62,381 nt of DNA from an uncultured Alphaproteobacteria bacterium (GCA_944393745.1 CALYBD010000010.1:1-62381); one strand, 5' to 3'. Counted from the stretch's first letter, positions 34,917-46,570 are shown. Program-made: numbers and translations. The notes: generated by a model not told the origin, from the letters alone.

Positions 34917-37900
34917 ATGTTTTCAAAGTTTTTTATTCAACGACCGATCTTTGCGACAGTCCTTTCTTTGGTCATTGTGATCGCTGGATTGGTTTCGATG
35001 AAAGTCCTGCCGGTCGAACAGTATCCGAATATCGTTTCTCCCGAAATTCAGATTACGGCCGTTTATCCCGGCGCAACCGCGGACGTTCTGGCGGATACCG
35101 TTGCCGCGCCGATCGAACAGGCGATCAACGGCGTCAAAAATATGATCTATATGTATTCAACGGCGACTTCGAGCGGCTATCTGACCATCGGAGCCGTTTT
35201 TGAAATCGGTACGGATCCGGATCAGGCAACAATCGATATTAACAATAAAGTGCAGTCGGCAACTTCGACTTTGCCTTCCGAAGTCACAAAACAAGGGGTG
35301 ACCGTTCAGGAAAAGTCGAACAACATCTTGCAAGTCGTGGCCATGAAATCGACTTCCGAACAATATGACACCGTTTATGTCAGTAACTACGCTTTGTTGA
35401 ATATTCTTGACGAAATCAAGCGTATTAAAGGGGTCGGAGACGCTTCTTTGTTCGCAACGCAGGACTATTCCATGCGTATTTGGCTGAATCCTGAAAAACT
35501 GGCTTCTCACGGTTTGACGTCTGTTGATGTCATTTCGGCCGTACAGGAACAAAACTCGCAGTTCGCGGCGGGGAAATTCGGCGAACAGCCGATGAAGGAA
35601 GAAACGCCTTATACTTACAGCGTCAATACAAAAGGGCGTCTGGTCGATGAAGAGGAATTCGGCAATATTATCTTGAAAACCAATCAGGATAATGCCGTTT
35701 TGCGCTTAAAAGACGTTGCCCGCATAGAACTGGGGTCTCAGGATTACAGCGTTTCTTCGAAATTCAACGGAGAAGATGCTGTTGCCTTCGCGATTTATTT
35801 GCAGTCCGGAGCCAACGCTTTGGAAGTTTCCAAACAAGTCCGCGAAATAATGGAACGCTTGTCCAAAAATTTCCCGGACGGCATCACTTATTCCATTCCG
35901 TATGATACGACAATCTTCGTGGAAGTGTCGATTAACGAAGTGATCCATACGTTCTTTGAAGCCGTTGTTCTGGTGATTCTGGTCGTTTATTTGTTCCTGC
36001 AAAACTTCCGCGCGACTTTGATCCCCATTCTGGCGGTTCCCGTGTCGATCATCGGAGCTTTTGCGGGAATGTACGCTTTGGGCTTTTCGATTAACCTGCT
36101 GACGCTGTTCGGCTTGATTCTGGCCATCGGTATCGTTGTCGATGACGCGATTATCGTGCTGGAAAACGTCGAACGTTTAATGAGCGAAGAACACATATCG
36201 GCCAAAGAAGCCGCCGTTAAAGCCATGCAGGAAGTGTCCGGTCCGGTTGTCGCCGTGGCGTTGGTGCTGTCTTCGGTGTTTCTGCCGATCGCTTTTCTGG
36301 GCGGTATGACCGGCGTGATGTATAAGCAATTCTCGGTCACGATCGCTATCTCTGTGATTATTTCGGCTTTCGTGGCTTTGTCGTTGACGCCTTCTTTGTG
36401 CGCGTTGCTGATTAAAGACAATCACAAAGAACCCAAAGGCTTTTTTAAAGCGTTTAACCTGTTCTTTGAAAAAGTGACAAACGGCTATATTGCTTTGGTG
36501 CGTTATTTCCTGCGTCACAGAGGGCTGGCTCTGACGGGCTTTGCGGTCGTGGTCGCGGGCATTGTCTGGTTGTTCGGGATTATTCCGGGCGGATTGGTGC
36601 CGAACGAAGATCAGGGTAATTTGTTGGTTTCTTATCAATTACCCAAAGCCGCTTCTTTGCCCAGAACGGAAAATTTGACGTCTCAGATCTCCGATGTGAT
36701 CGCAAAAGACGATAATGTCACTGATGTCCTGACGATTAACGGTTTTGATATGTTGTCCTCTTCTCAGTCAACGTATTCGGGGATCAGCTTTGTGATCCTG
36801 AAAGACTGGGAGGAACGCCAAACGGTTGAACAAAGTGCGGACGCTCTGATTAAAAAATTTACACAAGCCGGTATGTCTTTCCCCGAAGGGATCGGCTTTG
36901 CGTTTTCGATGCCCCCCATTATGGGCATGAGCACGACAGGCGGTTTTGAAGCGTATATTCAAAACAAAGCCGGAAAGACATACGAAGAACTGATGGAAAA
37001 AACAAACGAATTTCTGGCGGCGGCTTCCAAGAGTCCCGTCCTGTCCGGTGTCCGCACGACTTTTTCCACGGCAACACCGCAATACAGAATTGATCTGGAT
37101 CGTGAAAAAACGCGTTTGATGAATATTCCGATCAATTCCGTTTACACCGTGATGCAGTCGACATTCGGCAGCTTGTATGTCAATGATTTCACGTATTTCG
37201 GACGTAATTTCCGTGTGACCATGCAATCCGAAGCCGATTTCAGAAGATCTCCGGACGATCTGCACTATGTGTATGTTAAGTCGAATACGGGCTCTTTGGT
37301 TCCTTTGGATACGTTGATTTCGGTCGAACGTGTCGCCGGACCGGAGTTGATCAACCGTTTCAACATCTTTCCCGCGGCTAAAGTGCTGGGGGATCCGGCG
37401 CCGGGATACAGTTCCGGTCAGGCGATTGAAGAAATGGAAAGAATTGCCGATGAAGTCTTGGGAACGGATTATTCTTTGTCATGGATCGGCTCCGCTTATC
37501 AGGAAAAGTTGGCAGGAGGCGCCAGTACGCAAGCGTTTATCTTCGGGTTGATCATGGTTTTCCTGATCTTGTCGGCTCAATACGAAAAATGGTCTTTGCC
37601 TTTTGTCGTTTTGTTGTCGGTGCCGTTCGCAATCTTGGGTGCTTTGTTGGCAACTTGGGCGCGCGGGCTGTCAAACGATTTGTATTTCCAAGTCGGTTTG
37701 GTCACCTTGATCGGGTTGGCGGCTAAAAACGCGATCCTGATCGTGGAGTTTGCCGTCATTAAAGCCGAAGAAGGCTTGTCTTATGCCGAAGCCGCCGTTG
37801 AAGCCGCCAGATTGCGCTTCAGACCGATCGTGATGACGTCTCTGGCGTTCACGTTCGGCGTGTTGCCGTTGGCTTTGTCAACCGGAGCCGGTTCGGGCAG

Positions 37901-38030
37901 TCGTCACGCCATCGGTACGGGTATGGTCGGAGGTATGATTTTCTCGACCTTTATCGCCACAATCTTCGTGCCGATGATGTACGCGATCATCTGTGAAACT
38001 TTCGATAAAAAGAAAAAAACGGCAAATTAA
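34917..38030 (+). CDS. RND multidrug efflux transporter (AcrB/MexB type)
   Basis: 1037 residues, full length for hydrophobe/amphiphile RND pumps. N-terminus MFSKFFIQRPIFATVLSLVI. The proton relay is intact: the Asp pair in AIGIVVDDAIIVLENVERLM near residue 405 and the Lys in LAAKNAILIVEFA near 942. Two large periplasmic loops are present. It works as a trimer with the adaptor encoded just upstream. Because its charged relay is conventional, the residue losses in the nuo subunits are not a general feature of this genome's membrane proteins. Confidence 0.96.
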   Translation: MFSKFFIQRPIFATVLSLVIVIAGLVSMKVLPVEQYPNIVSPEIQITAVYPGATADVLADTVAAPIEQAINGVKNMIYMYSTATSSGYLTIGAVFEIGTDPDQATIDINNKVQSATSTLPSEVTKQGVTVQEKSNNILQVVAMKSTSEQYDTVYVSNYALLNILDEIKRIKGVGDASLFATQDYSMRIWLNPEKLASHGLTSVDVISAVQEQNSQFAAGKFGEQPMKEETPYTYSVNTKGRLVDEEEFGNIILKTNQDNAVLRLKDVARIELGSQDYSVSSKFNGEDAVAFAIYLQSGANALEVSKQVREIMERLSKNFPDGITYSIPYDTTIFVEVSINEVIHTFFEAVVLVILVVYLFLQNFRATLIPILAVPVSIIGAFAGMYALGFSINLLTLFGLILAIGIVVDDAIIVLENVERLMSEEHISAKEAAVKAMQEVSGPVVAVALVLSSVFLPIAFLGGMTGVMYKQFSVTIAISVIISAFVALSLTPSLCALLIKDNHKEPKGFFKAFNLFFEKVTNGYIALVRYFLRHRGLALTGFAVVVAGIVWLFGIIPGGLVPNEDQGNLLVSYQLPKAASLPRTENLTSQISDVIAKDDNVTDVLTINGFDMLSSSQSTYSGISFVILKDWEERQTVEQSADALIKKFTQAGMSFPEGIGFAFSMPPIMGMSTTGGFEAYIQNKAGKTYEELMEKTNEFLAAASKSPVLSGVRTTFSTATPQYRIDLDREKTRLMNIPINSVYTVMQSTFGSLYVNDFTYFGRNFRVTMQSEADFRRSPDDLHYVYVKSNTGSLVPLDTLISVERVAGPELINRFNIFPAAKVLGDPAPGYSSGQAIEEMERIADEVLGTDYSLSWIGSAYQEKLAGGASTQAFIFGLIMVFLILSAQYEKWSLPFVVLLSVPFAILGALLATWARGLSNDLYFQVGLVTLIGLAAKNAILIVEFAVIKAEEGLSYAEAAVEAARLRFRPIVMTSLAFTFGVLPLALSTGAGSGSRHAIGTGMVGGMIFSTFIATIFVPMMYAIICETFDKKKKTAN

Positions 38031-38031
38031 C

Positions 38032-38062
38032 AAAAAAGCCCTGTCAATCAGGGCTTTTTTTT
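38032..38062 (+). terminator. Terminator of the RND operon
   Basis: AAAAAAGCCCTG and CAGGGCTTTTTT pair around TCAAT, followed by T. Confidence 0.88.
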
Positions 38063-38152
38063 CGTTGACGCAACGAGAAAGAATGCTTTTAATTAAACGC
38101 AAATTCTTCTAAAATAAAAACGGTATTTTTATGGATACTTAAGAGATTGAAA

Positions 38153-38437
38153 ATGGATATCAACGAATATGATTTTTTGTTTAACGATGACGGCGAATTG
38201 ATGCTGGTCATGGACGGTTTTGATCAAAAACCCGAGAACCCTTGTTTGACTTTGGGGGACAGTCAGGCCATCCTGATCCGATCGAAAACAATGCCGTCTT
38301 TGCGCTTGACCGATGTGCCGCATGATATTTGGACAACGCTCGAAAGCGTGCCGCAGATTCTGGTCTGTGAAATTGATGAAGACGGAGCGCCCTCACAAGT
38401 TTATGATGCTCCGGTCAAAAAGATTTTTAACGCTTAG
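38153..38437 (+). CDS. PDHP-family small protein, copy 3
   Basis: 94 residues from ATG 38153 (TTG 38147 is in frame). It aligns with the products at 5789 and 27320 through YDFLFNDDGELMLVM, a PENPCLTLGD stretch in place of PDHP-[YF]DG, AILIRSK, a central P segment, ILVCEI and the C-terminal VYDAPVKKIF. This is the most divergent copy. It precedes dapL by nine bases and is probably the first gene of that operon. Function unknown. Confidence 0.65.
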   Translation: MDINEYDFLFNDDGELMLVMDGFDQKPENPCLTLGDSQAILIRSKTMPSLRLTDVPHDIWTTLESVPQILVCEIDEDGAPSQVYDAPVKKIFNA

Positions 38438-38446
38438 GAAGTAAAA

Positions 38447-39640
38447 ATGATTAAAGCCAATCCGCATTATTTTGATTTGTCCGCCAATTATTTGTTTCAG
38501 GATATCGCGCGCAAAATTAAAGCCTTTAAAGAAAAAAAGCCCGATGCCGATATTATCAGTTTGGGGATCGGCGATGTGACGCAACCCATTCCCGCCGCGT
38601 GTGTTAAAGCGATGGTCAAGGCGGCCGAAGAAATGGGCTCCGCCGCAACAATGCACGGGTACGGTCCGGAACAAGGTTACGAATTTTTGCGTCAGGTCAT
38701 AGCGGACAACGATTATCCTTCTTTAGGGATAGATATTGATGAAATTTTTGTTTCGGACGGTGCCAAGTGCGATGTCGGCAATATTCAGGAAGTGTTCAGT
38801 CAAACGGCTCGCGTGGCGATTCCCGATCCGGTTTATCCGGTGTATCGGGACACGAACATTATGGCGGGACGGCAGATCGAATATTTGCCGTGCGTGCGTG
38901 AAGCGGGATTTTCTCCGGCGTTGCCGAAAGAAAAGGCCGATCTGATTTATTTGTGTTCTCCGAACAATCCGACCGGAGCCGTTTTAACAAAAGACGATCT
39001 GAAAAAATGGGTGGATTACGCCAAGGAAAACGGATCGGTGATTATTTTTGATTCCGCTTATAAAGAATACATTACAACGCCCGATGTTCCGCACAGCATT
39101 TACGAAATCGAAGGGGCGAAGGAAGTCGCCATTGAATTAAGATCTTTTTCAAAGACGGCGGGCTTTACGGGCGTGCGTTGCGCTTACATGGTCGTGCCGA
39201 AAGCTTTAAAGGCGTTGGACGCCAAAGGAAACGAAACGTCCGTCAACGCGTTGTGGAGCCGCAGACATTCAACGAAATTCAACGGTGTCGCTTACATTGT
39301 TCAACGCGGCGCCGAGGCGGTCTTTTCCGAGGAAGGCAAAAAGCAGGTCAGGGAAATGGTCGGGTACTATATGGAAAACGCCCGATTGATCCGTGAAACG
39401 CTCGCGGCAAAGGGCTTTACGGTTTACGGCGGTGTCGATGCGCCGTATATCTGGTTGCAAACGCCTGCCGGCATGACTTCGGTCGCGTTGTTTGAAAAGT
39501 TGTTAAACGAAGCGCAGTTGGTCTGCACGCCGGGCAGCGGTTTCGGAACGTACGGCGAAGGCTTTGTGCGCTTAACGTCTTTCGGAACGCGCGAAAACAC
39601 ATTAAAAGCTCTGGAAAGAATAGGAAACCTCTCTTTATGA
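38447..39640 (+). CDS. dapL: LL-diaminopimelate aminotransferase
   Basis: 397 residues, class I/II PLP aminotransferase of the DapL type. It makes LL-diaminopimelate from tetrahydrodipicolinate in one step. Family marks are ISLGIGDVTQPIP near residue 36, HGYGPEQGYEFLR, VSDGAKCD, YLCSPNNPTGAV and the PLP lysine in RSFSKTAGFTGVR. It shares an ATGA junction with dapF, so the two consecutive steps of lysine and peptidoglycan precursor synthesis are coupled. Most alphaproteobacteria use the succinylase route, which makes this choice notable. Confidence 0.93.
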   Translation: MIKANPHYFDLSANYLFQDIARKIKAFKEKKPDADIISLGIGDVTQPIPAACVKAMVKAAEEMGSAATMHGYGPEQGYEFLRQVIADNDYPSLGIDIDEIFVSDGAKCDVGNIQEVFSQTARVAIPDPVYPVYRDTNIMAGRQIEYLPCVREAGFSPALPKEKADLIYLCSPNNPTGAVLTKDDLKKWVDYAKENGSVIIFDSAYKEYITTPDVPHSIYEIEGAKEVAIELRSFSKTAGFTGVRCAYMVVPKALKALDAKGNETSVNALWSRRHSTKFNGVAYIVQRGAEAVFSEEGKKQVREMVGYYMENARLIRETLAAKGFTVYGGVDAPYIWLQTPAGMTSVALFEKLLNEAQLVCTPGSGFGTYGEGFVRLTSFGTRENTLKALERIGNLSL

Positions 39641-40458
39641 CGGCAATCCCTTTTACAAAAATGGACGGGCTGGGAAACGATTTTGTCATTATTGACAATC
39701 GTGACGGAAATGTTCGTCTGACTGCGGATCAAATCGTGGCTTTGGGCAACAGAAAGACGGGGGTCGGATTCGATCAGCTGATCGTTTTGGAAAAATCAAA
39801 TAAAGTCGCCGTGAAAATCCTGTTCTTTAACGCGGACGGGTCGAAAGCGGGCGCGTGCGGGAACGGATCCCGTTGCACGGGAAAGCTGTTGATGGATCAG
39901 ATCCGGTCGAACTTTATTCAAATGGAAGCGCCGGACGGACGTATTTTAACGGCCTCCCGAGAAACCGAAGACGGATTGGTAACGGTGAATATGGGATCTC
40001 CTCGCTTGTTGTGGAACGAAATTCCGCTGGCAAAAAAAACGGATACGCTGGCCGTTTCGGGCGTATTGCCCGAATTGCCCGATCCGTGCTGTGTTTCGAT
40101 GGGCAATCCGCACGCCGTATTCTTTGTTGACGATGTCGAACGTTTCGATGTCGCGAAATTCGGTTCTCAAGTCGAAACGCATCCTTTGTTCCCGGATCGC
40201 ACGAATGTCGAATTTGCCGAAGTCTTGGCAAAAGATTTGATCCGTATGCGCGTTTGGGAACGCGGCGCCGGCATTACCGAAGCTTGCGGAACGGGAGCGT
40301 GCGCGACTTTGGTCGCCGCCGTCAGACGCGGCTTGTCGGCCGATAAAGCCGAAATCAGAATGGACGGCGGATCTTTGTGGATCGAATGGAAAGATCGAAA
40401 AGATATCCTGATGACAGGAAAAACGCATTGCGCTTTTACGGGCGTTTATAACGGATAA
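39637..40458 (+). CDS. dapF: Diaminopimelate epimerase
   Basis: 273 residues. It converts LL- to meso-diaminopimelate for peptidoglycan and lysine. The two catalytic cysteines are in AGACGNGSRC near residue 74 and EACGTGACATL near 215. N-terminus FTKMDGLGNDFVIID. It starts in the dapL stop and is followed after 11 bases by a Clp-like ATPase. Confidence 0.96.
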   Translation: MTAIPFTKMDGLGNDFVIIDNRDGNVRLTADQIVALGNRKTGVGFDQLIVLEKSNKVAVKILFFNADGSKAGACGNGSRCTGKLLMDQIRSNFIQMEAPDGRILTASRETEDGLVTVNMGSPRLLWNEIPLAKKTDTLAVSGVLPELPDPCCVSMGNPHAVFFVDDVERFDVAKFGSQVETHPLFPDRTNVEFAEVLAKDLIRMRVWERGAGITEACGTGACATLVAAVRRGLSADKAEIRMDGGSLWIEWKDRKDILMTGKTHCAFTGVYNG

Positions 40459-40469
40459 GGAGGCTTTTT

Positions 40470-42662
40470 ATGGGCAGCAGATATATCATTGATTATGCCG
40501 AAAAGCTCAAAAGCGGCGAGTTAAAACCGATTGTCGGTCGAAAAAAAGAAATCCGGCGCGTCATGCATATTTTGCTGCGCGATATGAAAAGCAATCCGAT
40601 GCTGTTGGGACAGACGGGGCTGGGCAAGACATCGATCGTGATCGGTGTGGCGGCGGCTTTGGCTGCCGGAGACTGCCCGCCGAAATTAAAAGGCCGCACG
40701 GTTGTCGGTGTCGATATCGCAACGATGATGATTGATTCCAAGACGCAGGCGGAATACGAAGACCACCTGAAAGAAGCGTTTCAGGAATTGCAGGCGGCGA
40801 AAGGACAAAAAGTGCTGTTTATCAATGATTTGGGCTTTTTGGCGATGACGCCGAACGGCAATCACGAAATTCCCAAATTTTTAAAGCCCAAAGTTCTGGA
40901 CGGCGGTATTCAGTGTATTGTCGAAGCGGAATTGAACGCGTACAAGATGTATATCGAAACCGATCCCGATTTGATGAGCTGTCTTCAGACAATGTATATC
41001 GAAGAGCCGCCCCCTGCGGAAGCAACGGATATTTTAAGAGGGATTGCGCCGCGTCTGGAAGAAAAGTACGGCGTTAAGATTCCCGATGACATTTTGCAAA
41101 AAGCGGTTTCCATGTCGGCGCGTTACGTCAAGTCACGTCTTTTTCCCGAAAAGGCTTTGGATTTATTGGACGAAGCGGCAACGGGGCTGATGATGGATCT
41201 GGACGAAGGCACGACAAAAGACAACGTTTTGACCGAACAGCACATTGCGAACATTGTTTCGTTCTGGACGGGGATTCCGATGGACAAAGTCGGATCGGAA
41301 GATAAGCAGAAACTGATTGATCTGGAAAACTTCATCGGTCGGCGCGTGATCGGTCAGCCGGAAGCGATTTCGGTGATTTCCGGCGCGGTCAGACGTATGA
41401 AATCGGGATTGCAGGATCCGAACCGTCCTTTGGGAACGTTCCTGTTTATCGGGACGACCGGTGTCGGTAAAACGGAACTGGCTAAAGCGTTGTCCGAATT
41501 TATGTTTGATGATGAAACGGCTTTGTTGCGTTTGGATATGTCCGAATATATGGAAAAATCGTCTGTCGCGCGTTTGTTGGGGCCTCCGCCGGGGACACCG
41601 GGATTTGAACAGGGCGGTGTCTTGACCGAAGCCGTTCGCTTGCGTCCGTATCAGGTGGTTTTGTTTGACGAATTGGAAAAAGCGCACAGTGAAATTTTAA
41701 ACCTGATGTTGCAGTTGTTGGACGAAGGACGTTTGACGGACGGTAAAGGGGTTACGGTGGACTTTAGAAACACGATCGTGATCATGACGTCCAACCTGGG
41801 GGCGAATTTGCCGAGATATCAGCGTATGGAATTTTTGCGCAAAAACTTGCGTCCCGAATTTTTGGCTCGTATTGACGACATTATTCCGTTCCACGGATTG
41901 GCGGAAGAAAATCTGTTGGCGATCGTGGACATTCACTTGAACAAATTCGTCAAGCGCGCCAAAGCGGTCGGACTGCGCGCGGAATTGACGTTGGAAGCCC
42001 GCAAATGGTTTGCGGACGAAGTCTTTATCGCCAAGAACGGTGTGCGTGAAATCAAGCGTCTTATTCAGCACCATATTGAAAATCCGTTATCTGTCTTGAT
42101 GATGTACGACAAAGTCAGCGGGGAGGATCTGATCAAGATCATTCGTCCGAAAGACAAGAAGGGGGTCGAGATTGTCGTCCTGAAACCCGAAGAACAGGAT
42201 AAACAATTAGAGGAAGCGGTAACGGTTGAAGTCAAAATGGACGATGGCGTTGACGATCGTCCGCCGCCGCCGCCGACATTTAAATTAAATGAAACCGGCG
42301 ACGAATATGCCGATCTGCCGGCGTGGAAACGTGCGGCTTTGGAAGCGGCCAAACAACAAAACGGCGCACCGATGGAAGCTGCGGCCGCACCGAAAATGGT
42401 CAAAGTACCGGTCATAAAAGGCTTTAAATCAACGCTGGGGAAAGGATTGGGCGTGCCGAAAATGCCTGCTGCCGCCATGGCAAAGGATATTTCGGAAATG
42501 CCGCCGGTACCCGAGGCAGATTCCGGCGTATCCGAAACACCGCCGCCGGCTGTTCCTCCGGCTATACCGGAAACACCGCCTCCGGTTGTTCCCCCTGCCG
42601 GCGAAACGAATCCGATTCCGCCGGTTGCACCGCCTCCGGTTGTACCGCCGGAACAACAATAA
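40470..42662 (+). CDS. Divergent Clp/Hsp100-like double AAA+ ATPase with proline-rich tail
   Basis: 730 residues. Two AAA+ modules are seen: D1 with Walker A GQTGLGKTS near residue 48 and a weakened Walker B VLFINDLGF; D2 with GTTGVGKTE near 328, Walker B VVLFDELEKAH and the arginine LRPEFLARID. The Clp N-domain is absent, the middle domain is at most very short and no ClpP-binding loop is seen. Both translocation pore tyrosines are gone: the D1 loop (usually KYRGEFE) reads KTQAEYE and the D2 loop (GYVGY) reads GTPGF. The last ~100 residues are rich in Pro (repeats like PETPPPVVPP). Unfoldase action is therefore uncertain. Confidence 0.8.
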   Translation: MGSRYIIDYAEKLKSGELKPIVGRKKEIRRVMHILLRDMKSNPMLLGQTGLGKTSIVIGVAAALAAGDCPPKLKGRTVVGVDIATMMIDSKTQAEYEDHLKEAFQELQAAKGQKVLFINDLGFLAMTPNGNHEIPKFLKPKVLDGGIQCIVEAELNAYKMYIETDPDLMSCLQTMYIEEPPPAEATDILRGIAPRLEEKYGVKIPDDILQKAVSMSARYVKSRLFPEKALDLLDEAATGLMMDLDEGTTKDNVLTEQHIANIVSFWTGIPMDKVGSEDKQKLIDLENFIGRRVIGQPEAISVISGAVRRMKSGLQDPNRPLGTFLFIGTTGVGKTELAKALSEFMFDDETALLRLDMSEYMEKSSVARLLGPPPGTPGFEQGGVLTEAVRLRPYQVVLFDELEKAHSEILNLMLQLLDEGRLTDGKGVTVDFRNTIVIMTSNLGANLPRYQRMEFLRKNLRPEFLARIDDIIPFHGLAEENLLAIVDIHLNKFVKRAKAVGLRAELTLEARKWFADEVFIAKNGVREIKRLIQHHIENPLSVLMMYDKVSGEDLIKIIRPKDKKGVEIVVLKPEEQDKQLEEAVTVEVKMDDGVDDRPPPPPTFKLNETGDEYADLPAWKRAALEAAKQQNGAPMEAAAAPKMVKVPVIKGFKSTLGKGLGVPKMPAAAMAKDISEMPPVPEADSGVSETPPPAVPPAIPETPPPVVPPAGETNPIPPVAPPPVVPPEQQ

Positions 42663-44734
<2,072 letters not shown>

Positions 44735-44738
44735 TTTT

Positions 44739-45194
44739 ATGGATCTGAACACTTCTAAAAAAGTCCAGACAAAAATGGAAAACGATCTGGCGGAAAAACT
44801 GGCAAAGCGCGCGTCCCGTCATCTGGTGAACAAGACGGACAAAAAGGCTTTTAAACCGGCCAAAGGTCTGGCTTTTTTGGGGGCACTGGGCTGGAATATT
44901 CCGATCCCGACTTTTTTGGGGGTCTTGTTGGGGCGATGGTGTGACACGCATTATAAAGTGGCTTCCGTTTCCTGGACGTTGAACTTTTTGTTGCTGGGGA
45001 TGCTGCTGGGGGCTTTCAGTGCCTGGCTGTGGCTGAAACGCGAAGGGATAGATCATGCCCAAAAAGAACAAAATCGGCGGAACCTGCTGGTGGAACAGGC
45101 ACAGGCCGAATCTTTGTCCGAAGGGGAAACTTTGTCGGACGATGCAGCCGAAATGACCGATAAAGAAGAAAATAACGAAGAGGAGAGCGAATAA
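44739..45194 (+). CDS. atpQ: N-type ATPase accessory protein AtpQ
   Basis: 151 residues with two membrane helices: PIPTFLGVLLGRWCD and WTLNFLLLGMLLGAFSAWLW. A charged N-terminus and an acidic tail lie in the cytoplasm. It resembles the AtpI/AtpZ type proteins and takes the AtpQ position between atpC and atpR that is specific to N-ATPase operons. Probably helps assemble the c ring or bring in cations; role not settled. Confidence 0.8.
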   Translation: MDLNTSKKVQTKMENDLAEKLAKRASRHLVNKTDKKAFKPAKGLAFLGALGWNIPIPTFLGVLLGRWCDTHYKVASVSWTLNFLLLGMLLGAFSAWLWLKREGIDHAQKEQNRRNLLVEQAQAESLSEGETLSDDAAEMTDKEENNEEESE

Positions 45195-45511
45195 TGACGG
45201 AATGGATGCCTTTGTCCATTGCAACGGGTTTGGCTGCGGGCGCTTTGATGGGCGGCTTGTATTTCGGCGGGCTGTGGTGGTCCGTTTTGAAAATTAAAAC
45301 GGTCGAACGCAAAAAATTGTTTTTGTTTTTCAGCTGGCTGTTTCGATGCGTTTTTTTGTGCGGCGGGTTGTTTTTTCTGGCCAATCATGATTCTCAGATG
45401 TTGTTGGGCGCTGCCGTCGGTCTGCTGAGTGTCAGATTTGTCATCGTTTACCAAGTGAAACGTAAAATTCCGCAAAAAATAAAACAAGAGGAGAAAGCGG
45501 CATGGATTTAG
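45194..45511 (+). CDS. atpR: N-type ATPase accessory protein AtpR
   Basis: 105 residues, three membrane helices, starting on the last base of atpQ's stop. The pattern GALMGGLYFGGLWWSV, an R in the second helix and GLLSVRFVIVYQVKR is that of AtpR, a small membrane protein found only in N-ATPase operons. It overlaps the start of atpB. Its presence is the most diagnostic marker for the N-type classification. Confidence 0.85.
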   Translation: MTEWMPLSIATGLAAGALMGGLYFGGLWWSVLKIKTVERKKLFLFFSWLFRCVFLCGGLFFLANHDSQMLLGAAVGLLSVRFVIVYQVKRKIPQKIKQEEKAAWI

Positions 45512-46230
45512 AATTGTATGATGAAGAAATTGCTTTTTATTTGCCGTATTTCAATATACCGATTAACTGGACGATTGCGTCAACGTGGATTGTGATGGCC
45601 TTTTTAATGTTAGTTTCCTGGTTGGCGACCCGACATTTGAAGACGAGTAACAAAGTGTCACATTGGCAGACGGGAATGGAAGTTTTGGTTAAGGCTATTT
45701 ACGGTCAGATTCATGAAATGACGACCGGTAATCCGATGACATACCTGCCGTTTGTCGGAACGTTGTTTATTTTTATTCTGACGTGCAATCTGTTTACGCT
45801 GATTCCGGAATTCAAATCACCGACGGCTTCTTTGTCAACGACAGTGGCTTTGGCTTTTTTAGTGTTGCTGGGGATTCCGTTTTTCGGCATTAAAAATGCG
45901 GGGTTGAAAAAGTATCTGAAAAAGTATCTGCAACCGTCTCCGGCAATGCTGCCGTTTAATATTTTAAGCGAATTGACCTCAACGGGGGCAATGGCCGTCC
46001 GTTTGTTCGGCAATGTCTTGTCCGGCGTGATCATCGGATCGATTTGTTTTATGCTGGTCCCGGTTATTCTGCCTTTGCCGATGCAGATATTGGGGCTTTT
46101 TACAGGAATGATTCAGGCTTATATTTTTGCGATGCTGGCGCTGATGTATATTTCTTCCGTACATGAAGAAGACGAAACGCCGCCCCTTTTGTCGGAAGAA
46201 AAACAAGCCGAAACAGACGAAACTTTATAA
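45502..46230 (+). CDS. atpB: N-type ATPase subunit a
   Basis: 242 residues, stator membrane subunit providing the ion half-channels. The essential Arg is in TGAMAVRLFGNVLSGVI near residue 172. A conserved Glu/Gln-rich helix reads GLFTGMIQAYIFAMLALMYI near the end. The length is normal. It overlaps atpR by ten bases. Confidence 0.94.
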   Translation: MDLELYDEEIAFYLPYFNIPINWTIASTWIVMAFLMLVSWLATRHLKTSNKVSHWQTGMEVLVKAIYGQIHEMTTGNPMTYLPFVGTLFIFILTCNLFTLIPEFKSPTASLSTTVALAFLVLLGIPFFGIKNAGLKKYLKKYLQPSPAMLPFNILSELTSTGAMAVRLFGNVLSGVIIGSICFMLVPVILPLPMQILGLFTGMIQAYIFAMLALMYISSVHEEDETPPLLSEEKQAETDETL

Positions 46231-46251
46231 AAAAAACAGGAGGACTGTATT

Positions 46252-46530
46252 ATGGATTTAGTAGCAATTTTGGGTTCCATTTCGATTTTTACCGCAGGTT
46301 TTTGTCTGTGTGTCGGGGCTTCTGCCGCCGGTTTGGCCGAAGGATATGCGGTTTCTTCCGGCTTGACGTCATTGGCGCAGCAGCCGGACGAAGCCGGATC
46401 GATTTCACGGACAATGTTTATTTCTTTGGCGATTATCGAAACGTCCGGGATTTATTGTTTTGTCGTGGCGATGATTTTGTTGTTTGCCAATCCGTTTTGG
46501 CAGTATGCCGTCAACGCGGCCGTGAAATAA
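46252..46530 (+). CDS. atpE: N-type ATPase subunit c, two carboxylates
   Basis: 92 residues, hairpin of two helices. The ion-carrying Glu63 is in AIIETSGIYCFVV, matching the sodium-type E-S/T-T/S-G-I-Y motif (Ilyobacter E65, S66, T67, Y70). The first helix has Glu30 in AGLAEGYAV, where Ilyobacter has Gln32. A second carboxylate at this position is reported for N-ATPase rings, including one described as proton-binding, so the coupling ion cannot be told from sequence alone. Signature loop AQQPDEAG is present. Confidence 0.94.
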   Translation: MDLVAILGSISIFTAGFCLCVGASAAGLAEGYAVSSGLTSLAQQPDEAGSISRTMFISLAIIETSGIYCFVVAMILLFANPFWQYAVNAAVK

Positions 46531-46570
46531 AAAAATTTCAGCCTTCACTCAACGGATAAGGATTTGAAAT

